Assembly (NCBI GenBank): GCA_023238725.1
Contig: CM041551.1
Coordinates: 7,181,759 to 7,245,758 of the forward strand
Direction: 5' to 3'
Length of the DNA stretch: 64,000 nucleotides
Origin: Scortum barcoo
Taxonomy: Eukaryota > Chordata > Actinopteri > Centrarchiformes > Terapontidae
Shown: positions 1-13,550 of the stretch, one piece after another
Layout of the letters: each line of letters opens with the position of its first letter
Position numbering within the stretch: the stretch's first letter is position 1
The notes under the pieces: model-generated
What the model was told of the DNA's origin: nothing
Database searches by the model: none
Seen by the model: the letters and a program-made list of their open reading frames with translations, nothing else
Position numbers and translations under genes: made by a program

Positions 1-1529
1 GTCAACATACTGTTGACCTTTCATGCATCTTTGCTTGCCAAGCAAGCCATAAGTCAACAAGAGAACAGCACAGAGGAAGTTGACATTAAATTGATTACAA
101 ATGTCACAAGCTAATAGTGAAGAATTATGAATACAGCGTTGGTCCGGTGCTGCTCACAAATCAGCCTCGCTGTCAGGCTTGCTTACATTAAACTTCCATC
201 CACAGATTCACTGAAAGATAGATTTGACTTCATTTGCATATCAGGAGGATGGACTTCACCAGGCCGAGACGGGTACCCTCAGATGAAATGCAAATGGTGG
301 GTTTAACTACCCATCGTTTTTTGTATATGATACTATACTATAGTTCATTTGTAAAGATTATGATACTAACGAATAAGTATAAACTCCTTGTGACCGTGAA
401 CAGAATATATATATAGAAAACTGATAGATGGACTGATGAGTTAACACAATATCTCAAATTTTTCCTTATCAAACCAATTCAATATTGTAGAGAAATTCTG
501 AGATAACTCTCTTATTAGTCTATTGGATAAAATATTACTATTATATTACTATTACTAATATTACTAAAAATGAAATATGAGAAATTAATCAATTAATATA
601 TGATATTTAGTTGTTTGTCTTGTTTGTCAGGTTACCTGTTCAGTAGAATCATCAGGTGTTACTGTAATTACCAGTTTCTGTTTTGTAAATAACTTTCAAA
701 TCAACATCTTTCAAATCAGTCTGAAATATGTTGGGGGACTTTGTCGGGGATATATCCAATTCATATCTTCATCCACCTGTGTAAGGATGTGTACACTCGT
801 GAGTCGGAGTGCACACACAAATTTTCCCATCTCAACCCTGCTTCCAACAAGATATGAATGCAGCTTAACACGCAGAGAAATCTTGCCATCATTGACCTAC
901 ATCACTGAGTGAACGGAAATGTTAACATGCTCACCACATATATGTCAAATGTATGGACGGCCATTTATCAATGTATGACCCTCTGTATGTCTTAAGATTT
1001 GCTAATTTTAATTAAAACATTTCACTGATTACACTTGCAGTGACTCAGACAGTTGAGCTGCGCTGAAGAAGGATGACTGACTACTCATGAATATACTGAG
1101 TAGTCAGACATAATTACTGGAGTGTGATAGTAATCACATAATAGTTATCCTGAGAGTCCACATGGCCTGTATTGGACCTTTTGGTTAATCACATCCAATT
1201 ACAATGACTGTAAAATGTTTTTAGATGTTGATGGCCCATGACAGAGGGTCAGCGGGATTTGTTATCAGCATGACGTGAAGTACACAACAGTGAATCAGCC
1301 TGATGAAACCATCACATCCCTCAGTGGTTCAGCGTGGTCTGTCCCATTAGCGAACTAATGAGCTTGCTACTGCTTCTTCCTCTTTCTTTGATAACTCTTT
1401 ATTGAATGCAATTTTGTTTACAGTCCTGAGAGCAAAATGGGGATGGTAAAGAGAAAATAAAATAAGAAGCTCCTGCGACCAACTAGCGCAAGCACGTTCA
1501 CAAACATTAGCTAATTAGAGTTTACTAGA
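1..1529. other. non-coding, no gene seen
   Basis: A/T-rich sequence with no recognisable coding block; the only distinct structure is the hairpin at 1077-1107. Confidence 0.75.
1077..1107. other. perfect 11-bp hairpin
   Basis: CTGACTACTCA (1077-1087), a 9-nt loop, then TGAGTAGTCAG (1097-1107): a perfect inverted repeat in an otherwise featureless stretch. Confidence 0.85.
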
Positions 1530-2740
1530 TTTAAGATTCAAGATTCAAGATTCAAGAATTTATTGTCATTACACAACAATTTACATCAGCAATCATTGGT
1601 AATGAAATTCTTAAATCCCAGGCTCTCCTAACAATGCTAAAAGAATATTAAGAGCAATAGAGGCTCAACAAGAAAAGTAAAAAAGGTAATTAGAAAATAA
1701 AAATCTAAAATAAACTAAGAGTAATAAAATAAGTAAAGACCTTAAAATATAAGTTATACAAATAAAATATAAACTGTAAATGTAAACTAAGTATTATAAG
1801 TAACATATATACAATAAGATATATATACAATAGAAGAATATACACAACAGAAGTGGTGGAGTTGTTAAGAAGTGAAGTGGTGCTGTGTGAATACAGTTTA
1901 AAAGTCTCACAGCAGTATGAAGCTGTCCCTGAGCCTGGTGGTTCGGGCTCGAATGCTGCAGAACCGTCGGAACCAGCCAGACGGCAGCAGGCAGAACAGT
2001 TTGTAGCTGGGTGTGACTGGGGTCCTTAATGATTTTGGTGGCCTTCTTCCTACACCGCTGGGTGTAGAGGTCCTCCATGGATGGCAGCTCCGTCCTGGTG
2101 ATGTGCTGAGCAGCTTTCACCACCCTCTGTAGAGCCTTACGGTTGAGGGCGGTGCAGCTGCTGTACCAGGCGGTGATGCAGCCAGTCAGGATACTCTCTA
2201 TAGGTGCACCTGTAGAAGCTGCAGAGTATCCTTGAGTCCATGTTGAGCCTCCGCAGCCTGCAGAGGAAGAAGAGCCGCTGTCTGGCTGACTTTGTGATAA
2301 AGTCAGTGTGATGAGTCCAGGTGAGGTCCTCACTGATGTGAACCCCGAGGAACCTGAAGCTGTTGACTCTCTCCACCGTAGTCCCGTTGATGGAGAGGGG
2401 GGCGTGTTCCTCTCTGCCTCCTCCTGAAGTCCCTGAAGTCCACTATCAGCTCCTTAGTTTTGCCAATGTTGAGATGGAGGTTGTTGTCCTGGCACCAAGA
2501 TGTCAGGGCTCTGACCTCCTCTCTGTAGGCCGTCTCATAGTCGCCGGCGATCAGGCCAATGACGGTCGTGTCATCAGCAAATTTGACGATGTCATTCAGG
2601 CAGAGGATTTTGGTTTTGGTTTTCTTGGGGACAGGGACAATGATGGTCTCCTTAAAGCATGTGGGGACTACAGACTGGAGCAGTGACATGTTGAAAATGT
2701 CTGCAAAGGACGTCTGCCAGCTGGTCTGCACACACTACTA
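1530..2740 (-). mobile_element. 5'-truncated, internally deleted L2-type LINE
   Basis: This is the remains of a non-LTR retrotransposon, read on the minus strand. Going downstream from about 2730, the frames give FKETIIVPVPKK, then directly FADDTTVIGLI (the reverse transcriptase FADD catalytic motif), TSWCQDNNLHLN, KTKELIVDFR, NSFRFLGVHI, LTWTHHTDFI and the downstream block ESILTGCITAWY, ALQRVVKAAQ, LPSMEDLY, KIIKDPSH. These are the C-terminal blocks of the CR1/L2 clade. The frame is broken near 2200 and again near 2020. Between the PVPKK block and FADD about a hundred or more codons of the RT are missing. The 3' end near 1530-1560 is a short tandem repeat (ATTCAAG units, minus strand CTTGAAT), as expected of L2 elements. 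It is dead. The exact family name is uncertain. Confidence 0.85.
1794..2731 (-). pseudogene. L2-type ORF2 remnant (reverse transcriptase C-terminal half)
   Basis: Broken coding remnant of the LINE above. Three overlapping frames carry it: 2330-2731 (RT palm with FADD), 2137-2376 (the NSFRFLGVHI block) and 1794-2333 (the LNRKALQRVVKAAQ and PSMEDLY blocks). The endonuclease domain and the RT fingers are absent. The frame changes show single-base indels rather than one deletion. Confidence 0.82.
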
Positions 2741-5258
2741 CTACTAATTGGGCCTGCGAGTAGTAGTCACTAAATCACCAGGCTTCAGAACCAATTATCT
2801 AAATTTTTTCTTAAAATGTATTTAATGTTCTATACTTTATTTAAAGTACCTCATTTGTTTGTTGTTGTTGTTTTTTTTTACTACATTTTATATTTTGGTA
2901 GTGCTTTGCTACTATGTTTGTTCAACATTTAGTTGTTTTTTTTGTTTTGTTGAACAAAAGACAATTACCCACTTTGGTGGAGAAATAAAGTTGTACCCTT
3001 TTTTTTATTCTATTACAATGTTTAACTTGTTTCCAGGAGGGCAGAGTTTCAAACAGAGAGCAGAGACTGACCAGGCTGATCTCACAATAACACGTGAAAT
3101 GATCACAACCGCTTGGTGATGGAACGTAATGTGTAAAGAAGATGTGCAGTTTCCACAGCTGTGATGTATTTCAATTGAAATTAGAGGTCGTGGTCATTTC
3201 ATGTATTTCTGGGATCAGGTTGGACTGCCAGGGAGCCGAGCCAGCCATCCATCCATAAAGTGACACCCATTTATCCTATAGATGAAATACTTTGAGATGG
3301 GGTGGGATGGGATTGTTCTCTTGACCTCAATCTGTAACTCTTTTTGACAATTTATTCTTGCTATATTATCAAGTCAAGGGACAGCACAGGTCTTATATGG
3401 TTATATAGCCATACCATAGACAATGGTGTAATGTATTCAGTAGCCCAGTGATAATATTATACTCTGCAGCTGTGTAAACCATCCACCACCTGCAAAGGTG
3501 CATCTTCAACCTGTCATGTGGTAATAATAATGATGTAATGATGAGGATTTAACATAGAGGATAAGAATCTAAAGGAATCAAAGATATAGTGTATATCATA
3601 GTCACTTATACAGGATTACAGAGCCTGTATATCATGGGTCCCATGTATACACCACAGCTTCACAGGGATTTTGCATGTAAACTCACTGCTTGTTTATGGG
3701 TCATTTTGGAAGACGCAGTACAAGCTATGTAATCACATCGGTATGATGACTTGTTGACTTGAACATGCAGTGACTGTAACCTGCCATTCTGATCGGTTTC
3801 CACACAGTTAATATGTTTTGGTGTCATTTGTTTTCAATTTTAGCCTGATTTTCAGGCTGCACCTAAGCTAATGTTAAAAGGAGAAAATACCAATATCAAA
3901 AGCTGAATGGATGTCAGCCAGCATCCACTTAACTATAAGCGTGTTTACGTGTGCCTCATCTATAAATAAATACCATCTTGTGTTTGTGTGTAGGCATTAG
4001 TCTCTGATGTCTAAAACAATAAATACCTCTGGAGGTGACTGAACGAGATATCCAGCCGATCAGAGTAAAAATTCTCACAGTCACAAGAACAACAAACACA
4101 CGCTGTGATGCATTTTGTTTTCTGTCTTTCCATCTGGGCTGGAGACCCCGCTGTGTCGTCTCGAGCAGGGACACATCCGCTGGTTTCTTCAGCAACATCA
4201 AGCTGAACAAATAGTAGAAAGATTCTCCGCACCGCAGGCAGAGTGTGAGGGAAAGTTTCTATCTATCTATCTATAGCTGACTATACAATTAAAAGAAAGA
4301 TTATTTTTTTCTTATGTTAAACATGCCTTTTGCCCTAGATTCATGCAGCTGCCGAGCCCTCTAAAGTGCAATCACTGATTACACTGTATACAGTATAATC
4401 ACTCTATAATGTGAACTTTTCAACCACAACACATGTAGCCTTATTTCTCAGCTGGAGAGCTGCTGGAGAGAGAGCAGTCTGTTTGCGCCCTGCTTTGCTT
4501 TTGAGTTAAAAGATAACATTTTTGCTTTTGTTTTCCTTAATTCAACGGAGCGTATGAAATGTCTTATCATCGCCTTTCAGTGGCTTTCAGTCCTTCCCAG
4601 TTATTTCCCTCTTGAGTGCAAGCAAAACCCTGACAATGAATGAAACCCAGTGGGACACCAGGTCCTTTCAACAATGCATCTGGCTTGCGTCCCAATGTCA
4701 GGGAACCAGAGGCTATACCTTACTATGAAAACTCAATCCATTATTGATATCATGCGATGGAAATCAACCAAAGTGTAGCTACAACATCCTGAGAAATGTG
4801 AGAAAAGCACAATGTGTTGCTCTACTGATAAAAGCAATCAGCAACAAAGAATTAATACTAAGGGAACAATTCGAAAGTATCAAAGAACAAAGAACATTAA
4901 AACTGTGTAAGCTTCTCATCAGAATACGACTGGCGTTGTTTGGTTGTTTTTCTTTTATTTTGCAACAAGAGGAAACAAGACACAGATAACTTTCTGAAAG
5001 CTGAAAGAAGGATGCTCTGTAATTAGCTTTGTAGTTGTCTGGCCCAATTAAATTGACACAGGCTGACTCACACACATAGCTAATGGACAGACCATGGTTG
5101 TTTATTAATATTGACCAAACATATGGGCGTCCATACCATCTGGTTATTATTTCCCACACAGCGTCCCGTTTGTGATGGGCTGAAAGCAGTTCAGTGAGTA
5201 AACAGCAACTCGCTGCAGTAGCATTAAAAGCCTGAGTAACTCTAGCTTACCTTGTGGA

Positions 5259-5262
<4 letters not shown>

Positions 5263-5290
<28 letters not shown>

Positions 5291-5300
5291 AGTGTGTGTG
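5263..5300 (+). repeat. (TG)n microsatellite
   Basis: TG units with one A interruption at 5291. Confidence 0.97.
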
Positions 5301-6999
5301 TTTACCATTAAGACAAGACACTCACACACCCATAGTGACCCCATGAAGACTGCCTTTGACCTGTCAGCAAGTGGATGTCAAACAGAGAATGGCTCATGAA
5401 AAAATTCACACTCTCAGTCAACAAGAAAACTCAATTTTTGCCTTTTTTTCATAGTAATATATTTTTTTGTCACATTTTTACTAACATGGGACATCAGGAC
5501 ACCCCCAGTGACTCAGTTTTTGTACCACAACACTGCTAGTGAGAAATATTGTTTTATTTATTCCAAGGAGGTCTACTTGAATAGGTAGCTGTATGCAAAT
5601 TTTACATTTTAAATGTGAGAAAAACAAAGCAATGGTATTGGAGTTTAGATATCAGGATCCATATTGAGAGAGGAAGATTGCGTTCTGTTTCCACCTGAGA
5701 CCAAATACTACATAATGGAGATGATAGGAAATGAAGAATCTAGGAAGCTGCATGGCGTCACTCAAAATGCAATTAGAAAACACAAAGCATGGGGACATTA
5801 AATATGCATGAAAAACAAGTTAACCATAGAGATCCTTCAAAACACCTGGGTCCAAACCAATGAGAAGTTCACTAGTGAAACAAACCTACAAAAAGGGGAG
5901 AAAAGGAGATTTATTATAATCCAGGATGTGCACAGAATCCCAGTACTGTAAAAGAAATGATGGATGCCACTCAGGCGACAGTGGAGGACATCTACCGTCG
6001 CACCGCTACGGCAGCATCAGACCGACGGTAGCGCTCCCTCACCATCTAATCTAAATGCTACTCAGCTGACAGCACCGGTATGTTTCTGGAGTTATCAAGC
6101 GGTCTCCACCCATCACTAATGCTCACTTGACACGTCAAGAACACTTGGCCTGAGCAATGTGCTGTCGAACAGAAAGGAACAACCGCTCTCTGCGCCAAAT
6201 ATGGCTTCAGACGCTTCCAACACCCTGAACCTGGACCTTTCCCCTAGTTTGTCAGATTCTCGGTGTCTCTTGTGACAGATACACACAGCTTTTACTACAC
6301 AGCAACTGAGAAGTTTGAAGATTTCAAGCTTTCTGTCCTTGCATGACAGATATGCAGTTTGTAATTTTTAAAACAATGGCTCCTCTTTTTTTTAAGTGCA
6401 AATTTCTAATTTCTTGCTGATGATTGTCATTTTTAGCGGAAATGATGTAACTGTCGCCAGCAGATTTTGCATCTAGCTAATTAGGCCAATGTAAACGAGT
6501 TGTTTGAAAATGCTGTCTCTGTCTGCCTTTTTAGTGCCTTTTAGTATGATGAGTTGATGGATACATACTTATCATGCTGATGGACCGAGGCTAAAGCTGT
6601 ATGTATGCAAAAAAGTAAAGAGACAACTTTGTTCTTGTATTGTGATGTAGAGCTAGCATGATAGCATGATAATGGGGTAAAAAAAATTGAAAATAAAAAG
6701 AAAATTTCATTTTAACAGAGGTTGCTTAGGTCACATGTTTGGATGAGCAAGACACATCAGATTTATGCTCTATTATATTTTCAAAAGGTATCTTAAACAT
6801 TACAAGAGGCTTTTATGGTGAGGACCCACCAGTGTGTCACATCTTGGATAATGGGTGGATAATGGTAAAATCTCTTTTCACTCATATAATAAAGTACCTT
6901 TCCCCAACACTGTGAACAATAACAACATGTTAGACTACAGACACCGTCAGCTTGAAAAGAGCACATACACACACACATACACAAACCAGCAGACCCCTG

Positions 7000-7115
7000 C
7001 GATAGACTGGTGACATGTCGAGGCTGTAAATCCCTCCAGCCCATTGCATGCTGGGATGGACTCCAGCTTCCCGTGACCCTGAGCAGGATAAGCGGATATA
7101 GAAAATGGATGGCTA
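7000..7115 (+). repeat. dispersed repeat tail (fish-wide retroposon 3' end)
   Basis: CTGCGATAGACTGGTGACAT, CTGGGATGGACTCCAGC, GTGACCCTGAGCAGGATAAG then CGG and GAAAATGGATGG are the 3' end of a very common fish dispersed repeat that ends in GGAT units. A related copy is at 59440-59620. Confidence 0.6.
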
Positions 7116-9849
7116 GATGAACAGAACATAAACACAGCACCCGTTGTTATAGACAGTCCACATACACACATGCACACACACACGCACATGGCTCCATCAT
7201 AAAATAAAGAAGGCCTGGGGCATTTCTGCACTGAAAATGGAATCAGGTTAAGTGGTGCTTGGCCTTACATAAACACTGAGACTATCCAGGATTTAGGACT
7301 GTGTAGGATACTATGCAGAATTACACCTTCTACTCCAATCCTGCATGCAAACCCATATTTGTTCTGTTTGTTTATTTCCTACTGAAAATGAAGCTCACAT
7401 TGCATGCATTTGATCTTTGCTCTGCGCCTTTCATCAGCCCTGTGCTGAGTCTCACGGGTGTCTTCAGCCCTGCATCTTCCCCCACTGAATTGCCTCATCT
7501 CTGGCAACATTTCCAAGTAAACTCCTGTTGCTTTGGGAAAGCTTTGGGAACCACAGAGTCACACGAACATTGTGTAATGGTTGATAGAGAAGTACAAATA
7601 TAGTACATGATCATAAAAAACACAGTGAGACATAAAAATGCATCCTATTTATTTATTTATCTTTTCTTTTTTATATATTGCCTGCTGTGTTATGAATTTA
7701 AATACAATGGGAAACCATCGAGTAAGTAATTCGAAGTAAGTAATATTCCTCACCCTCAACAGAAAATGCTTTTCTAGATGGAAGCTGTAGAGGCTGAATG
7801 TGTCATCTTTTATTTTATAACATCATTGAAATGTCATTAAAATGTGGATATTTGCAGCCGCGTGAGAGCACCGTGGTTGTGTAACAGAGAGGTTGTGTGT
7901 CCATTAAAGAATATTGGTTTTGGCACACATGCACACGTGCATGAGGAGTCATATGATTGGTGAGAGGTGGAGGAGGGGTTTACGAAGGTAATGACATGAA
8001 GCAGCATGGTGAATTAAAATTGTCCTCCAAGCTTAACATAAAACAAGCTGTTTATTCCTGCCTTTGAAAGTGAACCACGTGGGTGATTTTGAAGTGCTTG
8101 AATGACCAGAGAAGGCCTCTTTTTCCTCCTGTCTACATTTGCATTTTTTTATTTGAACGTTGCTTTGTCCAAAGAGCGACACGCCACCCTGCTCAATTCT
8201 GCGTTCCACCTGTCACAAATGCCATGCAGGCACATGACTTAAGACAGAAGTGCATGGAAAATAGATAAAAAGAGATAAAGATGTAAAGAGGTAGGTCTAG
8301 GTTTGGTAATTTGTTCCATCACTAAAAGACGACACAGTGTGAGAATTCCTTGCAGTAACTGACTGTTGGTCGTGAACAAGGAGCTCATAAGCCTGAATAA
8401 GATGTAAGTGGTTGTGGTGCAAATGGGAACTCTGTAGATGAGTATTATTGACTCAGTGGAGAGTCATGAAAAGCAAAAAGAGTGACACGAGCTGTTTTAA
8501 GCCCATTGCATCGCTGCAGTCTGGTCCATTTGCAGCGTTTTTACTCTGTGAGCTGGCAGCCCAGCCAAAGGGGTGTTAGAGTAGTCAAGGTATGAGATTA
8601 CCAGTGCTGACACAGGGAGTATAGTAGTATGCTATATTAGTGGCATATCCAGGCAAGTAAGATGTGATCTTTCCTCACCTTCATCATTAGGTATACAGTT
8701 GTCATCACAAGGAAGGAGTCTGTTGTTTCATGAAAAATGAAAGCATCAGTTGTTTCAGCAAATGCCCAGAATTGATGTCTATGTTCAATTGGCAAAGTCT
8801 TCAAACAGCTGAAATAATAATGACTTTTGCTGGTCGGGAGCAATGGCACATAGTCAGGTTACATTATTATAAAGTGACAAAATCCACAGAGGGAGAAGGC
8901 CACGGTGGACAGACAGGTCACTATCTCATTTCCTGTCGATGGACAGCGTTGATGTCTTTTAACCATCATCCCTCTAACCTAATCTCATTTACAACATGAC
9001 CACAGCTGTATTTGTGCCAAACCTTAAAACCATAGCATCATCACATCATAAAACAGTTTGCTTTGTGACAGTAATGTGGACCTGTTAAAAATGCTATGGA
9101 GAACATGGACCAAAAACATATTTTGTCATTTAATTTTGAGAACTTGTTGTAGGCGAGACAGGAAGATTACAGACATCTCAGTTTACACCAAGTGTGAAAA
9201 GAGTAAAAACCTTGAAGTTCCACATCTGTCAGAGTCTCAAAATCTTTCTTGATCGTCCTCTACTTCTTCTACCATGAAATGATCACCATGATAGACTCTG
9301 TCTCCCCGTGAGTGAGGATATTGAAATCACTTCTTCAAAGAGCATGAAACACTAAAGAGGCTGTTAAATCACTCATTCCCAAAGAAACTTTAGGTAGAGG
9401 TTCTCAGCATGGTCTCCCACCCTGAAGGGACTTTTATTAGGGCTTGTTGCCCTGCAAAGTTTCCATTAGTGACTGAGCACAAAACCAATCTCCACCAAGT
9501 GATCGCCTCTGAGGTTTATATACATGAAGAAATTGCCTGCACCACACAGGTGCCATTAATCACAAACACACCACTGAGCTCTCATTCAAACTGTATTCCA
9601 GCAGAGTTAAAGGTGTCATACATCATTTCCTCTTTGATGCTTGGGTGGGTGGTAAAGAGAAAGCATGTGGCAATCACAGGAACAAAGTACTACTGGAGAG
9701 AAAAGATGAAAAGAATTGAGAAGAAAAAGAGGAAGAAAACATTGTGTCTTGACAGAACTTGTAATAATTTCATAAAGAATGCTACAAGGTGCTGATGATA
9801 CAACTGAGCAGTTTGCTCATTATGCAGAGCTCACTGCAGTAATAGCAAT

Positions 9850-9872
9850 ATTATGCTGATGTTCAGCATAAT
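9850..9872. other. perfect 10-bp hairpin with 3-nt loop
   Basis: ATTATGCTGA, TGT, TCAGCATAAT: a perfect palindrome with a minimal loop. Confidence 0.85.
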
Positions 9873-10056
9873 GTTTAGCATCTTACAGTAATCTTCCATG
9901 TTAGCATATTAACCTTATCTAATCAGAGCTAAATGTAATGTACAGCTAAGGCTGATGAGAATTTAATTTGTTTGCAGGTCTTATAAGTCAAAGTACTGGA
10001 CATTTAAATTTTACTAAAGAAACAGTAACAGTTTGTTAAGAAATGGAAGCTAACTA

Positions 10057-10080
10057 ATGATGATGATGATGATGATGATG

Positions 10081-10137
<57 letters not shown>

Positions 10138-10151
10138 GGAAGAAGAAGAAG
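10057..10151 (+). repeat. compound (ATG)n(ATT)n(GAA)n microsatellite
   Basis: Eight ATG units, then about 18 ATT units, then AGGAAGAAGAAGAAG. It carries three different triplet motifs in series. Confidence 0.97.
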
Positions 10152-13100
10152 TATTTGAGTATTTTTGCAACAATGGGACCCATCATCCCATCATCAGACA
10201 GTGGCATTTTGCTTCCTTTATCTCTTCGGTCTTCGGGCCAACCTAACAAACATGATAATGATGGAAAAAGTCACAAAAATGAGGGCTTGCTTACAAAGAC
10301 TGGCCATCTCAATTAGCTGTTTGATCTACAGCAAACACTAACTTCAAGTCAGACTTTGAACATTTTCTTAAAACAGAAGCATTACATTGGGACCGTGAAC
10401 ATGCATAAACTCATTCCAGAAGCAACCAGCTGCCTGAAAAATCCATGTTGGGGAAAGAGCAGACAGACGGTTTGGGACCCCTGGGGACAGCCCATGGGGT
10501 CCATTGTCTTCCCCTAGTTTAGTCAGTGACAAGCAGGATACAGGCCAGTGGTCAAACCAAACTGCATTATCTCTGTGTATACACAACAAATCTCCACAGG
10601 ACCTTTAGCCCAAACACAAGATAAAGCCAAACATCCTTCCCGAGAACTGTACAGTAAAGGCAGAGAGGAGGTCGGAGACGTGTGTAGTTAAATAAGTATC
10701 TATTCTAGGATATAATCTACAACAGTGTAAGTCCTGCAGATCCCTCTACATGGTATCTAAAGCTGTAATGTTCAGTAATTCAGTTCACTTTTCAGGATTT
10801 AGTGACATTTTTTGTCTAAAATATTCCACTAATGATATCATCTATAATGTGACAATGGTGTCACCAATTCAGGCTCAGCCAACATTACATGGACTGCTGA
10901 GGCAGGAGACTGGGGCATGAGGAATCAATGACTGGTGGCACATTTGTCCTCAGTGAGTTTTGTTTTGTTTTGGAGGTCTTGTTCATTTTGCCGATCAGCA
11001 GCCTTGGTTCAGGGACTACAACTGACCTCTATACAGTCTCTGACCAGCTCTCGTCCGAGCAATAGAACCTCCAGGTCTGCTCTCTGTAAAGGGACCAGAG
11101 AGAGAGAGGGATTGTTGGGTTGGACAACAACACAATAACCAAATGCAAAAAAGGAAACTGGATGGAACTGGATCTAGTGAGTGATCACTGCAGTTGGGCC
11201 CTAAACGTCATCAAGTCTAACTTTGGCTGGGCCCACCTCTGTGGAGTGGAGTGGAGCAAGTTGACAACCACAAAGAGAAAAAACATAAAGATGGTGCTGA
11301 AAAGCTGAGAGAGGAGTGTTTGAAGTCTTGAGGCTGATGGAGCCAAATATTTTAAAATAACATTAATGTGACACTGTTACTTGTTGGTCATCTCAGCTTT
11401 GTAAGGCACTGGCAGGAGTGAGAGCTCGGTGAGACCAGTTCAGCTGTGGTCAAAGTTTAGCAGCTGAAGTGGTCGGACAGAAGACAGGACAGGGAAAAGA
11501 CAAGCAAGGTTTGGGTTTGGTTAACTGGCAATTTTGATATAAAAGGTGTTTTACTGAAACATGTTAAACTTTTCAGAAAGTCGCTCATCAGTGCCGCCTC
11601 GTGAACCGACCAATCACAGCGTGGATGGGGCGGGACATTTAAAAAAGTTGACATGCTGCAGCAAACTCTAGAAATGTTAAACTCATTGTCATGCATGAAT
11701 GGTTATTCAGCTCAAAATATTAGGGACTAACTGCTAATGTACACAATTTTTCTTTCGCACGGATTAAGTGAAGAAACAAAGCCTACAAAAACAAGTTTTA
11801 TAAGTTATAGGTATAATTTAAGTCCAGGCTGTTTTTCATACCCAGTCTGTCCATGTGGCCGTGAATGCATGCTGTGTATGGTGCATTTAACGAGGGATTA
11901 TTGGGATAATGACACTGGCACACAGCAGAAGTAATAATGCTCTTTCAATCTTTCAGTGTGGCTGTATGAAGGTTGAATGTTGGCATGAGCATGCACACTT
12001 TGCTTATTAAAGTGAAGCCTCATCATAGGTGACGTGTTCAAAACTCACCACCGTGACCTGTGTCGCCCTGTTGTTGTTGTTATTTTTGGGTCAGTGGAGG
12101 AAGCAGCAGGACATTTATAGAGCTCTAATTAGTAAACTCCCTCTGTACTTAACAAGTTTTTTGCCACCAAAGGCTTGAGCAATACAACTACATCTCAAGA
12201 ATGGGTCATTCTAAAAACATCAAGGTATCGGACATCAGCCTTAGTGGGTCCTCCCTGCTAAAATACAGGATAAATGAATAAAGAAACTAAAGAGGAGAGC
12301 AAGATGTACTGACTTCCACTTGAGTACCTTTCACGTTGCCTCACTTCCTGTTCAGGAAGTACCAACAAGCAACAAAATAGGAGGGATAAACAACACACAG
12401 TAAGAAACAACGGTAACCCTCCATACAGAACTGTGCTTGTCGTGTCTGTTTACCTCAGCTGAAGTAGACTCATGCTGTATATGAAACAAGTTTCCCTGTA
12501 GGCATGTAATTATGTAGTTAGCTCTAATAGCTAACAGGGGGTTCTTCATTGACTTTTATTTAGACTTAGAGAGAAGCCTTTGAAATGATTCATGTGAAAT
12601 ACAGGTTTATTTGGCTTTAGGAGGTGCACATGGATGCCCTGATATACTCAGTTTTTCCTGAGTTTATGACCCATAATTTAGAATAGTTATCTACAGTAGG
12701 AGAATAATGTGTGGTTACACCTGCAATTAAAACAGCAAGATTTCAGTTTTATTCTTTCCAGTTGATTTGCTGCCAGTTAAACTGTTACTTACCAGTAACA
12801 AACCTTGACAGAGCAGACCTCTGAGGGAATGGAGAGCCAGAGAGTTCTGTCATAGCCATCGACTTTTCAGAGTATAAACTGCTCCACAACAGAGACATGG
12901 TTTACACAGCACAGTTAGGAGACAAAAGGACAAAATCACACAGTATGTCTCTGTAAAACCTGTGTGAAGTTATTTTCCTGTTTGTGACTAAACTAACTGA
13001 CTGTGCGGCCAGATCACAAGGCACGTGTTGAAAAAAAAAACTGAAATCTAAAAGACAGTCACACACTAAAATATGATCATTAGTAGTTTGTGGAGTACTT

Positions 13101-13550
13101 TGGTAGCTACACAAGCTTCAGCAGCTCATACTTGCAATCAGCCCACACTACATCCAGTTCAGCTTTGCTATCTCCTGTGCGACTGTGGCATCCATGGGCT
13201 TAAGTCCCAAATGTTTTTAGTGTAGCCCAGAATATCATTTCACATGTCAGCCTACATGAAACTCAACAAAAAAATCAGTTTGTGTGAATGTATGAAAGTC
13301 TTTGCAATGTAACAGCCTGTCAAAACAAATGCAGGTCTTTAAACTAACTCTGTGTGTGCTGCAACTTGACAGCGAGTACATGGAGGAAATGGCAGAGCGT
13401 ACAAGTCCAAAAATCTTTCTGGAGTTTTCCAAAAGAGAAGGAAGGATAAAGGAGTGGTTGAAATGGCCTTTTGATTTATAATACAAATCGTCTGATCCCA
13501 CAGGATACTTTCATTTTCCTTTCCCAGGTTGTTCCTCTAAATATATCATA

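Larger units (their letters stand above)
2741..13548. other. non-coding stretch
   Basis: About 10.8 kb with no exon I can support. It contains microsatellites at 5263 and 10057, a repeat tail at 7000, a short TATC tract near 4259-4275, a hairpin at 9850 and a purine-rich patch near 9690-9745. The open frames are short, without splice context or motifs. Confidence 0.75.
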
